Source: an uncultured Collinsella sp. (GTDB lineage: Bacteria > Actinomycetota > Coriobacteriia > Coriobacteriales > Coriobacteriaceae). From it: DNA of 18,716 bases. The notes below the pieces were generated by a model. It was not told the DNA's origin. It searched no databases and saw only the letters and a list, made by a program, of their open reading frames with translations. The position numbers were made by a program, and so were the translations under genes. How positions within the stretch are numbered: position 1 is the stretch's first letter; each line of letters begins with the position of its first letter. Shown here piece after piece: positions 7,634-15,274 of the stretch. Location of the stretch: contig CABUPE010000040.1 in assembly GCA_902493515.1 (NCBI GenBank), forward strand, positions 1-18,716, written 5' to 3'.

Positions 7634-8541
7634 TACTGTTCCTCCAATGCTGAGGCTCCGCCGACGATCTCGTTAATCTCGGTCGTGATCGAAGCCTGGC
7701 GCACGCGACTATACGTGCGGGTAAGGGTCGAGATGATCGCGGTGGCGTTTTCCGTCGCGGAGTGCATGGCCTTGCGGCGTGCACCCTGCTCGGCAGCCGC
7801 CGAATCGATCAGGGCCTGGTAGATGACCGTCAGGATATAAGACGGTACAAGCTTGCCGAGAACATGCTCGGGAGAGGGCACGAACTCGAACGTGGACGAG
7901 ATGCGCTTAGGGGCGTCGGTCTCGTTCTTACGCGGACCGTGGGCCATAGCGATCATCTCGGGGTCGAGCGGCAACAGATGCTCGACGCGAAGCTCCTGAT
8001 CCACGCGGTTCTTGGCGTGGTGGTAGACAAGCTCGACACGGTCAAGCTCACCGGCACGATACGCATCGCAGATATGAGAGGAGATCATGCGGGCCTGATT
8101 GAAATCGGGCTCAGAGGAGTTGCCCTCAAAGTGCATGATAACGTTTGCGCGGTCACGGAAATACGTGGCCGGCTTACGCCCGCACGCGATGATCTCGCAC
8201 TCGATGCCGTCGTTCGCCCAAGAAGCGGCGAGCTTTTCGGCCGTGCGCTCCACCGTCGTATTGAAACCGCCGGCAAGGCCGCGGTCCGAGGCAATAACGA
8301 CAATCAGGCCATGCTTGACGCTCTCATGCTTTTGCAGCATGGGATCGGTGCCCGAACAGGAGGCGTCGCCGGCGACCGTCAACATGACGTCGGTCAGCGC
8401 CTCCTTATAGGGCTCGGCCTGCTTGGAGCGATCGAGGGCACGACGGATCTTGGCCGTAGAGACCATCTCCATCGTGCGCGTGATCTGCTTGGTCGTGGTA
8501 ACCGAGGAGATTCGCTTCTTAATGTCGCGAAGGTTGGCCAT
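7633..8541 (-). CDS. atpG: F1Fo ATP synthase subunit gamma
   Basis: A 302-residue rotor shaft subunit. The N-terminal helix MANLRDIKKRISSVTTTKQITRTMEMVS and the C-terminal helix with TYSRVRQASITTEINEIVGG are the two strongly conserved parts that form the coiled-coil shaft; the middle is the alpha/beta domain, containing VIASDRGLAGGFN. The length is slightly above the usual ~290. It starts 5 nt after atpA, with GAGGAG inside the end of atpA, and its stop overlaps the atpD start by one base. Confidence 0.96.
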
Positions 8542-8546
8542 GGGGC

Positions 8547-10145
8547 TTAGTTCTCCTCTGATCCAGAAACATCCGAATGGTGCTTGGCCATGAACTGCTG
8601 CTTGAAGTCGCCGATGACGCGCAAGAGCTCAGCCTTGGTGTCATCATCGATCTTCTTGGCGCGAACCTTGTCGAGCAGCGAGCCAAAGCCATTGTCCATG
8701 TACTCGATGAGCTCGGCACGGAAAGGCAGCACGTCGGCAATCTCCAGGTCATCCAGGAAGCCCTCGTTGCCAGCGAACAGCGTAACGATCTGCTCGCCAA
8801 CCTCAAACGGCTTGTAGCGCGGCTGCTTAAGGAGCTCGGTCATGCGGGCACCATGGGTCAGCTGCTTCTGAGTAGCCTCGTCAAGGTCGGAGCCAAACTG
8901 CGTAAAGCCAGCGAGCTCCTGATAGGAAGCGAGGTCCAGACGGAGGTTGCCGGCGACCTGCTTCATGGCCTTGGTCTGCGCGTCGCCACCGACGCGGGAC
9001 ACGGAAATGCCCACGTCGACTGCCGGGCGCTGGCCCTGGAAGAAGAGCTCGGACTGCAGGTAGATCTGACCATCGGTAATGGAAATGACGTTGGTCGGAA
9101 TGTAGGCCGAGACGTCGCCGTCCTGGGTCTCGATGATCGGCAGTGCCGTCATGGAGCCGTAACCGTTCTTCTTGGACATCTTGACGGCACGCTCAAGCAG
9201 ACGAGAGTGCAGGTAGAAGATGTCGCCAGGATAGGCCTCGCGTCCGGGCGGACGATGCAGCGTCAGCGACATCTGACGGTAGGCCACAGCCTGCTTGGAC
9301 AGGTCATCGTAGATGACGAGCACGTGGCCGCCGGGGTTGGTCTCGCTGGCGGGCTTGCCGTCCTCGCCGTTGTACATGAAGAACTCGCCGATAGCGGCAC
9401 CGGCCATAGGCGCGATGTACTGCATAGGGGCGGAATCGGCAGCGGTGGCCGAAACGATGATGGTGTAGTCGAGCGCACCGTGCTGAGCGAGGGTCTCGCG
9501 GATGTTGGCAACCGTGGAGGCCTTCTGGCCGATGGCGACATAGATGCAGACCATGCCCTTGCCGCGCTGGTTGAGGATAGCATCGATGGCGATGGCGGTC
9601 TTACCGGTCTTACGGTCGCCGATGATGAGCTCACGCTGACCACGGCCGATAGGCACCATGGAGTCGATGGCCAACAGGCCGGTCTGAACCGGCTCGCACA
9701 CCGGGGTACGGTCGATGACACCGGGGGCCTTGAACTCGATAGGACGACGGTGCGTGGCGACGATGTCACCCAGGCCGTCGATAGGCTGGCCGAGCGGATT
9801 GACGACGCGACCGAGCATGGCGCGGCTCACGGGGATATCCATAATGCGGCCAGTGGTGCGGCACTCGTCGCCTTCCTTGATGGAGTCGACGGCACCGAAC
9901 AGAACGGCGCCGACCTCGTCACGGTCAAGGTTCTGGGCAAGGCCGAAGACGGTCTCACCGGTATCGGAGCTCTTGAACTCCAGAAGCTCGCCTGCCATGG
10001 CGCTCTTGAGGCCGGAGACGCGCGCGATGCCGTCGCCTACCTCGTCGACCGTTGAAACCTCATGCGTATCGACCGTCGCGGAGAGGCTCGTGAGCTGCTC
10101 CTGCAGTTTCTTGGCGATATCCTGGGCATTGAGGGTTTCGGACAT
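8547..10145 (-). CDS. atpA: F1Fo ATP synthase subunit alpha
   Basis: A 532-residue regulatory nucleotide-binding subunit. Walker A GDRKTGKT is at 176-183, the arginine-finger region ISVSRVGGDAQ at about 380-390 (Arg384), and VIYDDLSKQAVAYRQ at about 277-291. The ~30 N-terminal residues form the helix that contacts the delta subunit. About 14 residues (roughly 261-274, rich in Gly, Glu, Asn and Pro) are inserted between GEFFMYNG and HVLVIYDD, where most alpha subunits pass directly from one to the other. The start ATG overlaps the atpH stop by one base (TAATG), preceded by GGAGGTGA. Confidence 0.98.
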   Translation of the reverse strand: MSETLNAQDIAKKLQEQLTSLSATVDTHEVSTVDEVGDGIARVSGLKSAMAGELLEFKSSDTGETVFGLAQNLDRDEVGAVLFGAVDSIKEGDECRTTGRIMDIPVSRAMLGRVVNPLGQPIDGLGDIVATHRRPIEFKAPGVIDRTPVCEPVQTGLLAIDSMVPIGRGQRELIIGDRKTGKTAIAIDAILNQRGKGMVCIYVAIGQKASTVANIRETLAQHGALDYTIIVSATAADSAPMQYIAPMAGAAIGEFFMYNGEDGKPASETNPGGHVLVIYDDLSKQAVAYRQMSLTLHRPPGREAYPGDIFYLHSRLLERAVKMSKKNGYGSMTALPIIETQDGDVSAYIPTNVISITDGQIYLQSELFFQGQRPAVDVGISVSRVGGDAQTKAMKQVAGNLRLDLASYQELAGFTQFGSDLDEATQKQLTHGARMTELLKQPRYKPFEVGEQIVTLFAGNEGFLDDLEIADVLPFRAELIEYMDNGFGSLLDKVRAKKIDDDTKAELLRVIGDFKQQFMAKHHSDVSGSEEN

Positions 10146-10621
10146 TAGGCTTCACCTCCGTACGAATTAGCAGAGTTTGCGAGGGTCTCCTGCGCGATGC
10201 GCAGCTGCGTCTTGACGGAAATGTCACGACGCTCGCCGCGGGCCTCGAGCACAAGGCCGCCCACGATAGACGGGTCGACCTGCTCGATAAGGAATACCTT
10301 GCGGCCGAAGTCCTGCTCGCATTTCATAGTGATGGTTTGACGCAGCTCGTCGTCGAGCGGGATCGCCGTGGTGACGGTCACGCCCACTACATCCTCGTCT
10401 TCCTCGGCAACATACTTAAAGGCAGCTGCCACCTTGGGAAGAAGGTCGAGCTGGTCGCGCTTGGACATGGTGTCGAGCACGGCGATGATCTCGGGGCTGG
10501 CAGAAGCCAGGCGCTCGATCATCTCGAGGTCCTCAAACACATGGTTCTCGGCCTTAGCGGCTTCCAGAAGGGAGCGCGCGTAGGTCTCGAGCACCTTGTC
10601 CTGATAGCGGCTAGTCGGCAT
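10145..10621 (-). CDS. atpH: F1Fo ATP synthase subunit delta (short form)
   Basis: A 158-residue peripheral-stalk subunit linking F1 alpha to the b subunits. The C-terminal domain is clear: TTAIPLDDELRQ at about 84-95, and VDPSIVGGLVLEARGERRDIS at about 115-135. The N-terminal helical bundle that binds alpha is only ~70 residues against ~105 in most homologues, so the protein is about 20-25 residues short. The ATG at 10619-10621 overlaps the end of atpF by 11 nt, with GGAAGCAGG upstream. No upstream in-frame start would restore the missing length without deep overlap into atpF. Confidence 0.93.
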   Translation of the reverse strand: MPTSRYQDKVLETYARSLLEAAKAENHVFEDLEMIERLASASPEIIAVLDTMSKRDQLDLLPKVAAAFKYVAEEDEDVVGVTVTTAIPLDDELRQTITMKCEQDFGRKVFLIEQVDPSIVGGLVLEARGERRDISVKTQLRIAQETLANSANSYGGEA

Positions 10622-11213
10622 TCAGGCTACCTGCTTCCTGGATGTAGCGCTCGATGAGCTTCTTCTGCTCGGCATCGTCCTCGAGTGCCTCGCCCACGAT
10701 CTTGGTGGCGACGGCAACGGACAGGTCGGCGATGGAGCTCGCGGCACCGGCGTAGATGGACTTGCGCTCGTCCTCGACGGTCGTATGGGCCTTGGCGATG
10801 ATCTCCTCGGCCTCCTTGTGAGCAGCCTCGATGATACGAGCGCGCTCGGACTCGGCGTCCTTACGGGCCTCGAGAACGATGTCGGCAGCCTGACGACGGG
10901 CGTCGGTGACGATCGAGTCGGACTCAGCGCGCTTGGCGATAGCCTCCTGCTTGGTCTTCTCGGCCTCGTCGAGGCTCTCCTCGATCTTCTTGCCGCGCTC
11001 CTCCATGGTTTTCATGATGCCCGGCAGGGCGACCTTTGCCAGCACGATCCAGATGATCAGGAAGGCGATAAGCGCCGGGATGAACTCCGCCATCTTAGGG
11101 ATGAGGATGTCCGCACCGGCAGCGCCGTCCTCAGCGAACGCGGAAACCGGCATGAGCAGCGCGGCCGCGGACGCGGAGAGTGCGATCGCGCTCTTCTGGG
11201 ATGAAAGATTCAT
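10611..11213 (-). CDS. atpF: F1Fo ATP synthase subunit b, with a signal-peptide-like leader
   Basis: A 200-residue peripheral stalk subunit. Residues 1-27 look like a Sec signal peptide: a short polar/basic start, a hydrophobic Ala/Leu core at about 9-22, and PVSAFA before ED, a good AXA cleavage site. The usual b-subunit membrane helix follows at about 43-62 (FIPALIAFLIIWIVLAKVALPG), then a long charged Ala/Glu/Lys-rich helical stalk (about 65-190). The start ATG has GGAG 8 nt upstream, which supports including the leader. If cleaved, the mature protein would begin near Glu28 in the normal b topology, with the N terminus outside. Confidence 0.95.
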   Translation of the reverse strand: MNLSSQKSAIALSASAAALLMPVSAFAEDGAAGADILIPKMAEFIPALIAFLIIWIVLAKVALPGIMKTMEERGKKIEESLDEAEKTKQEAIAKRAESDSIVTDARRQAADIVLEARKDAESERARIIEAAHKEAEEIIAKAHTTVEDERKSIYAGAASSIADLSVAVATKIVGEALEDDAEQKKLIERYIQEAGSLNAD

Positions 11214-11228
11214 ACTTGACGCTCCGTG

Positions 11229-11423
11229 CTATTTAACGATCAGCGCGACAACGAAGCCGATCAGAGCCAGAGCCTCGCCGAAGGCGGAGCCCATGATGAA
11301 GACGGTGAACACGCGGCCCTGGACCTCAGGCTGACGGGCCATAGCACCCGTAGCACCCAGAGCAGACAGGCCGATAGCAAGACCAGCGCCGATAACACCG
11401 AGACCGTAACCGATAACTCCCAC
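11229..11423 (-). CDS. atpE: F1Fo ATP synthase subunit c
   Basis: A 64-residue two-helix proteolipid forming the rotor ring, shorter than the usual 70-85 residues because the first helix starts almost at once. Helix 1 is Gly/Ala-rich (about 4-28), the polar loop ARQPE is at 29-33, and helix 2 carries the ion-binding carboxylate Glu50 in GSAFGEALALIG. The Na+ signature (Gln in helix 1, Ser/Thr after the Glu) is absent: the equivalent positions are Ile16 and Ala51, so proton coupling is inferred. The start is GTG at 11423 with a textbook AAAGGAGG 5 nt upstream, consistent with strong translation of a high-copy subunit. A stem-loop lies in the 124-nt gap from atpB. Confidence 0.96.
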   Translation of the reverse strand: MGVIGYGLGVIGAGLAIGLSALGATGAMARQPEVQGRVFTVFIMGSAFGEALALIGFVVALIVK

Positions 11424-11474
11424 GATTCCTCCTTTGTCGTGCGTGTCTTATTTCACGCAGGATAACCTTTTTAT

Positions 11475-11510
11475 AACTGCCGGGCTCCATGGGTACGGGC
11501 ACCGGCGGTT
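11475..11510 (-). promoter_or_regulatory. Stem-loop in the atpB-atpE intergenic gap
   Basis: AACCGCCGG pairs with CCGGCAGTT (9 bp, one G-U pair) around an 18-nt loop, in the only large gap inside the operon (124 nt). It has no T-run, so it is not a terminator. It may stabilise or enhance the atpE mRNA, as intercistronic regions before atpE do in other bacteria; that role is inference. Confidence 0.5.
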
Positions 11511-11547
11511 TAACGAATTACCTTACCTTTAAGGCGCGAACGGAAGA

Positions 11548-12351
11548 CTACTCCTCCTCCGCGACCTCCTCTGCCTCGGAGACATACACGGCGGTAAGGA
11601 CCGTGAAGACGTAAGCCTGGATGGCGCCGACCACAAGCTCGATCGCATAGATCAGGATGAGGATGGCAAGCCAGGCTAGCGAAGGCAGGGCGCCGACGGC
11701 GTGGGCCGCGGAAACCTGCTGAAGCAGCGGCTGCATGAACATGCTCGCCATGATGGCGAACGAGCCCATGACCACGTGTCCTGCGAACATGTTGCAGAAC
11801 AGACGGACGGCGAGCGTGATGAGGCGCAGGAAGGTCGAGAAAAGCTCGACGACCCACACGAGCACGTTCATCGGGAAGCTCACGCCCTGCGGGGCGAGGC
11901 TCTTGATGTAGCCGATCACGCCGTGAGCCTTGCATCCGTAGTAGATGAAGTACACGAAGGCAAAGATGGCGAGCGCGGCGGTGGAGCCGATTGCGCCGGT
12001 GCCGGGCTTCATTCCCGGGATCAGGCCGATCATGTTGTTGATCAGGATGAACAGGAAAAGCGAGCACAGGAACGGGAAGTGCTTCTTCCAGTTCTCACCC
12101 ACGACGCCCTTGCCGATATCGTTCTCGACGTACTCGATGATGTACTCGAAACCGTTGACGAAGAAGCCCTTGGGAACCAGGGTCTGCTTCTTCTTGAACA
12201 CGGCCAGGACGATCAGGAGCACGATCGTGGAGACGATCAGCCAAAACGAGTACTGCGTGATGCCGCAGCTCAGATCGCCCACGACAGGGGTGGAGCTGAA
12301 CTCGCTGACCAGATGATTAATCTCATCAGGCAGCTTTTCAAAAATTTCCAC
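11548..12351 (-). CDS. atpB: F1Fo ATP synthase subunit a
   Basis: A 267-residue integral membrane subunit forming the proton half-channels against the c ring. It has five to six hydrophobic helices (about 33-52, 93-112, 123-140, 160-190, 195-210 and 225-258). The essential arginine is Arg183 in LAVRLFCNMFAGH, and the last helices carry ELVVGAIQAYVFTVL. The C-terminal end is acidic. The start is GTG at 12351 with GAAAGG 6-7 nt upstream; it begins 3 nt after the AtpI-like gene, which supports co-translation. The length is usual for the family. Confidence 0.96.
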   Translation of the reverse strand: MEIFEKLPDEINHLVSEFSSTPVVGDLSCGITQYSFWLIVSTIVLLIVLAVFKKKQTLVPKGFFVNGFEYIIEYVENDIGKGVVGENWKKHFPFLCSLFLFILINNMIGLIPGMKPGTGAIGSTAALAIFAFVYFIYYGCKAHGVIGYIKSLAPQGVSFPMNVLVWVVELFSTFLRLITLAVRLFCNMFAGHVVMGSFAIMASMFMQPLLQQVSAAHAVGALPSLAWLAILILIYAIELVVGAIQAYVFTVLTAVYVSEAEEVAEEE

Positions 12352-12354
12352 GAC

Positions 12355-12666
12355 TTACCTTTCGACCTCATGAGGATCTCGCAGCGCCTTGGCGACGCGA
12401 ACCGTGCAGGCGGCCATAAAGGCCACGAAGCCGATCGCCTCGCCCAGGAGGAACATGCGAAATGCCTCTCCGAACAACACAAACACAACCAAGGTAAAGA
12501 CGAGCAGGGCGATTGCCGAGACCGCCAGACTCACCATACCCTTGAGCATGTCCGCATTCTGTTTATCGTCAAGAACCGGCTTGAGCGTAAAGACAAAGGG
12601 AAGGAAGGCAATTGCGCCCGCGATGGCGCCTGCAACGATAGCGAGCAAATCGGCTATCTGAAACAT
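12355..12666 (-). CDS. AtpI-like small membrane protein, first gene of the ATP synthase operon
   Basis: A 103-residue protein with three predicted membrane helices (about 5-28, 43-66 and 71-93), a short charged segment KPVLDDKQNAD between the first two, and a charged C-terminal end. By position (first gene, 3 nt before atpB) and shape it corresponds to ATP synthase protein I/AtpI, which in other bacteria helps c-ring assembly or Mg2+ supply; sequence similarity to AtpI is not obvious to me. The start ATG at 12666 is chosen because GAGGA lies 6-7 nt upstream; an open frame extends 25 codons further but lacks a ribosome binding site and would run close to the promoter. Confidence 0.75.
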   Translation of the reverse strand: MFQIADLLAIVAGAIAGAIAFLPFVFTLKPVLDDKQNADMLKGMVSLAVSAIALLVFTLVVFVLFGEAFRMFLLGEAIGFVAFMAACTVRVAKALRDPHEVER

Positions 12667-12727
12667 TGGCGTCCTCACTTTCTTTTTTAACGCCTCACAG
12701 AACAGTTCCCGCCAAACATTGGTGACT

Positions 12728-12755
12728 ATTGTACGAGCCAATCGCTAAAGTACAA
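12728..12755 (-). promoter_or_regulatory. Candidate promoter of the ATP synthase operon
   Basis: On the minus strand TTGTAC (-35-like, only TTG conserved) and TACAAT (-10, 5 of 6) are 16 nt apart, about 60 nt before the first gene of the operon. It lies downstream of the upp terminator, where a new promoter is needed. Confidence 0.5.
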
Positions 12756-12826
12756 CCGAAAAAGCATCGGTTAATACGCACCTGTTCGTTTTCTTAAGAC
12801 CTTCTTTATGCCGCAGGTACGGTAAT

Positions 12827-12858
12827 ACGTTTTTCTCGAACCCTGCAGGGCAAAACGT
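12827..12858. repeat. Nested palindrome in the upp-atp intergenic region
   Basis: ACGTTTT (12827-12833) and AAAACGT (12852-12858) enclose the perfect palindrome CCCTGCAGGG (12841-12850). It lies between the upp terminator and the atp promoter. The role is unknown. The rest of the 12667-12948 gap holds only the promoter and terminator listed separately. Confidence 0.5.
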
Positions 12859-12863
12859 CCATT

Positions 12864-12907
12864 AACTAAAGGTGCGCACAGGCGTCTTCTACTTGCCCGC
12901 GCGCACC
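12864..12907 (-). terminator. Intrinsic terminator downstream of upp
   Basis: On the minus strand a 13-bp stem (GGTGCGCGCGGGC with GCCTGTGCGCACC, two G-U pairs), an 11-nt loop, then TTTAGTT. It starts 41 nt after the upp stop codon. The T-run is imperfect, so efficiency is uncertain. Confidence 0.72.
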
Positions 12908-12948
12908 ATTTCTTCCTATTTGCAGCCGCGGCCGTCTTAGCCCAGCGA

Positions 12949-13596
12949 CTAGAGCGTACCGTAGATGCGATCGCCGGCGTCGCCCAGGCCGGGAACGATG
13001 TAGGCAGCCTCGTTGAGATGGTCGTCGATAGCGCAGGTATAGATATGCACATCTGGGTCCTTCTCGGTCAGCGACTTGAGGCCCTCGGGGGCAGCGACGA
13101 TGCACAGCATGCGGATGTCCTTGACACCGCGCTCGCGCAGGTAGCTGATGGCCATCTCGGCCGAACCGCCCGTGGCGAGCATGGGGTCGACGACCAGGCA
13201 GATGCGCTGGTCGATATCCTTGGGCATCTTGCAGTAATACTCGTGCGGCTCGTGGGTGACCTCGTCGCGCTCCATGCCGATGTGGCCCACGCGAGCGGAG
13301 GGCACCAGGTCGAGGATGCCGTCGACCATGCCAAGGCCCGCACGCAGGATGGGCACGATGGCGAGTTTCTTGCCGGCAAGCTGTTTGAACGTGGCGGTAG
13401 TGATGGGGGTCTCGACCTCGACGTCTTCCATAGGCAGGTCGCGCATGGCCTCGTAGCCGTCAAAAAGCGCGAGTTCGCGCACGAGCTGGCGGAACTGGTT
13501 GGTGCCGGTGTTTTTGTCGCGCAGGATCGACAGCTTGTGCTGGACGAGCGGATGATCGACAAGCGTCACACGGGACGCATCGTAGGTGACGGTCAT
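12949..13596 (-). CDS. upp: Uracil phosphoribosyltransferase
   Basis: A 215-residue pyrimidine salvage enzyme that makes UMP from uracil and PRPP. The PRPP loop VVDPMLATGGSA is at 135-146 and the uracil-binding segment IVPGLGDAGDR at 200-210 near the C terminus; PILRAGLGM is at 82-90. The length is close to the usual ~208. The start ATG at 13596 is chosen because AAGGGG lies about 10 nt upstream and the family N terminus follows; the frame stays open 20 codons further, but without a supporting ribosome binding site. Several stem-loops fill the 123-nt gap after glpK. upp just upstream of the atp operon is a conserved arrangement in Gram-positive bacteria. Confidence 0.97.
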   Translation of the reverse strand: MTVTYDASRVTLVDHPLVQHKLSILRDKNTGTNQFRQLVRELALFDGYEAMRDLPMEDVEVETPITTATFKQLAGKKLAIVPILRAGLGMVDGILDLVPSARVGHIGMERDEVTHEPHEYYCKMPKDIDQRICLVVDPMLATGGSAEMAISYLRERGVKDIRMLCIVAAPEGLKSLTEKDPDVHIYTCAIDDHLNEAAYIVPGLGDAGDRIYGTL

Positions 13597-13615
13597 GGGT
13601 TGATTGCCCCTTTCG

Positions 13616-13673
13616 TTGCGGCCGCAAAACGGCCTTGCTGACAAGGCGCGCAGCAATGTTGCCGCCGCACGCC
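13616..13673 (-). promoter_or_regulatory. Cluster of stem-loops upstream of upp
   Basis: Three inverted repeats lie in the glpK-upp gap: a 10-bp stem (13645-13654 with 13664-13673, two G-U pairs), CCTTG/CAAGG (13633-13646) sharing two bases with it, and the palindrome TTGCGGCCGCAA (13616-13627) just before the upp ribosome binding site. No T-run follows the first, so a simple terminator is unlikely. A structured leader is possible; no PyrR-type motif was recognised. Confidence 0.4.
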
Positions 13674-13719
13674 ATGCATAAGTTTAGCGGTTTGTTGTAT
13701 CGAGCAGCCCATCGCAGCC

Positions 13720-15261
13720 CTACTGTGCGGTACTGAGCGAGCGCTTGACTGCATCACGCCAGCCCGCAAGGTTTTGCTCGCGACGCTCGGCGGACATATG
13801 GGGAAGGAAGGTCCTAACGATCTGGGCATTTTGCTCCAGCTCTTCCAGGTCTTCCCAATAGCCGACGGCAAGACCCGCCAAGTACGCGGCACCGATTGCC
13901 GTGGTCTCCACCGTCTCGCATTGCAGCACGGGAATATCCAGCAGGTCGGCCTGGAATTGCATGATGAACTCGTTGCGCGAGGCACCGCCATCGACAGACA
14001 GGCGCTCAATCGAAAGCCCCACGTCCTGCTCCATGGCGCGCAGCACGTCGTAGCTCTGATATGCCATGGATTCGCAGGCGGCACGTACGATGGTCGCACG
14101 GCTCGAGGCGCCGGTCAGACCGCACACGATACCGCGAGCATGCGGGTCCCACCAGGGAGCACCCAAACCCGCAAAGGCGGGAACGAAGTAGCAGCCCTCG
14201 TTGTCGCTAATCGAAGCGGCGAGTTGTGCCGACTCGCTCACGCTCGAGATGATGCCCATGTTGTTGCGAAGCCAGTTCATCGTTGAGCCGGCGGCAAAAA
14301 TAGAGCCCTCGAGCGCATAGCTGACTTTGCCGTCCGCAGCGATACCGATGGTGGAGACCAGGCCATTCTTGGATTCGACGATCTCGTCGCCGGTGTTCAT
14401 GAGCATAAAGCAACCCGTGCCATAGGTGTTTTTGGTCTGGCCGGGATGGAAGCAGCAGTGACCGAACAGCGATGCCTGCTGGTCGCCCGCCACACCCATG
14501 ATGGGCGGCATGTTGGTCATGATGTCGCTCGCGACGCGGCCGTAGTCGCCCGAGCTCCAGCGAACCTCGGGCATCATGGAACGTGGAACGTCAAAGAGCG
14601 CCAGCAGGTCGTCATCCCAATCGAGCGTATGGATATTAAAGAGTGCCGTGCGACTGGCATTGGTGTAGTCGGTGGCAAAGACCTGACTGCCGGTGAGGTT
14701 GTAGATGAGCCAGGTGTCGATGGTGCCGAACATGAGGTCGCCCGCCGCCGCGCTCTCACGCGCACCGTCGACGTTGTCGAGGATCCACTGCACCTTGGAA
14801 GCCGAGAAATACGGATCGAGCGTGAGTCCCGTGCGGGAGCGCACCAGCTCTTCTGCGCCCCGCTCGACCAGCTCGTCGATCAGAGGTGCGGTGCGACGGC
14901 ATTGCCACACGATGGCGTTATAGATGGGTTGGCCGCTTATGCGGTCCCACACCACCGTGGTCTCGCGCTGGTTGGAGATACCGATGGCGGCGATGCGGTC
15001 AGAATGGATGCCGCTCTTAAACTGGACCTCCATCATCACGCCGATCTGGCTGGCAAGCACCTCCATGGGGTCTTGCTCTATCCAACCAGGACGCGGGAAG
15101 CTGGTTTTGACGCTACGACGTGCCTGCGCGACGATGCAGCCGTACTCGTCGACGATGGTCGCAAGTACCGAGGTGGTGCCGCAGTCGAGCGCCATGATGT
15201 AGGAACCGCCAAAGTTAAACGAGGCATCTTCCATGCCCAGGCTGCCCAGATTCAACGACAT
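13720..15261 (-). CDS. glpK: Glycerol kinase (FGGY family) with a divergent first phosphate loop
   Basis: A 513-residue cytosolic kinase converting glycerol to sn-glycerol 3-phosphate with ATP. Identity to GlpK is clear: SNQRETTVVWD (Arg99, Glu100), NAIVWQCRRTA, TDYTNASRTALFNIHTLDWD (about 197-216), VAGDQQASLFGH (Asp260, Gln261), KNTYGTGCFMLMNTG (about 277-291) and GGASRNEF near the C terminus. Two oddities: a ~20-residue N-terminal extension before the first strand, and a phosphate loop reading DCGTTSVLA (26-34) where GlpK normally has DQGTTSSRA, so the usual ATP-phosphate-contacting Arg is Leu33. The start ATG has GAAAGGTG 6-8 nt upstream, supporting the extension. It follows sua5 by 13 nt. 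No glpF or glpD is nearby. Substrate is assigned by family; a related polyol cannot be fully excluded. Confidence 0.93.
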   Translation of the reverse strand: MSLNLGSLGMEDASFNFGGSYIMALDCGTTSVLATIVDEYGCIVAQARRSVKTSFPRPGWIEQDPMEVLASQIGVMMEVQFKSGIHSDRIAAIGISNQRETTVVWDRISGQPIYNAIVWQCRRTAPLIDELVERGAEELVRSRTGLTLDPYFSASKVQWILDNVDGARESAAAGDLMFGTIDTWLIYNLTGSQVFATDYTNASRTALFNIHTLDWDDDLLALFDVPRSMMPEVRWSSGDYGRVASDIMTNMPPIMGVAGDQQASLFGHCCFHPGQTKNTYGTGCFMLMNTGDEIVESKNGLVSTIGIAADGKVSYALEGSIFAAGSTMNWLRNNMGIISSVSESAQLAASISDNEGCYFVPAFAGLGAPWWDPHARGIVCGLTGASSRATIVRAACESMAYQSYDVLRAMEQDVGLSIERLSVDGGASRNEFIMQFQADLLDIPVLQCETVETTAIGAAYLAGLAVGYWEDLEELEQNAQIVRTFLPHMSAERREQNLAGWRDAVKRSLSTAQ

Positions 15262-15274
15262 CGCTTACACCTTT

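Noticed and set aside
8577..10055. 492-codon open frame antisense to atpA
   Set aside because: Shadow of atpA arising from GC-rich third positions; no family features.
12806..12852. tRNA-like GGGTTCGAG segment on the minus strand between upp and the atp operon
   Set aside because: Only the T-loop-like heptamer is present; no acceptor, D or anticodon stems can be built around it.
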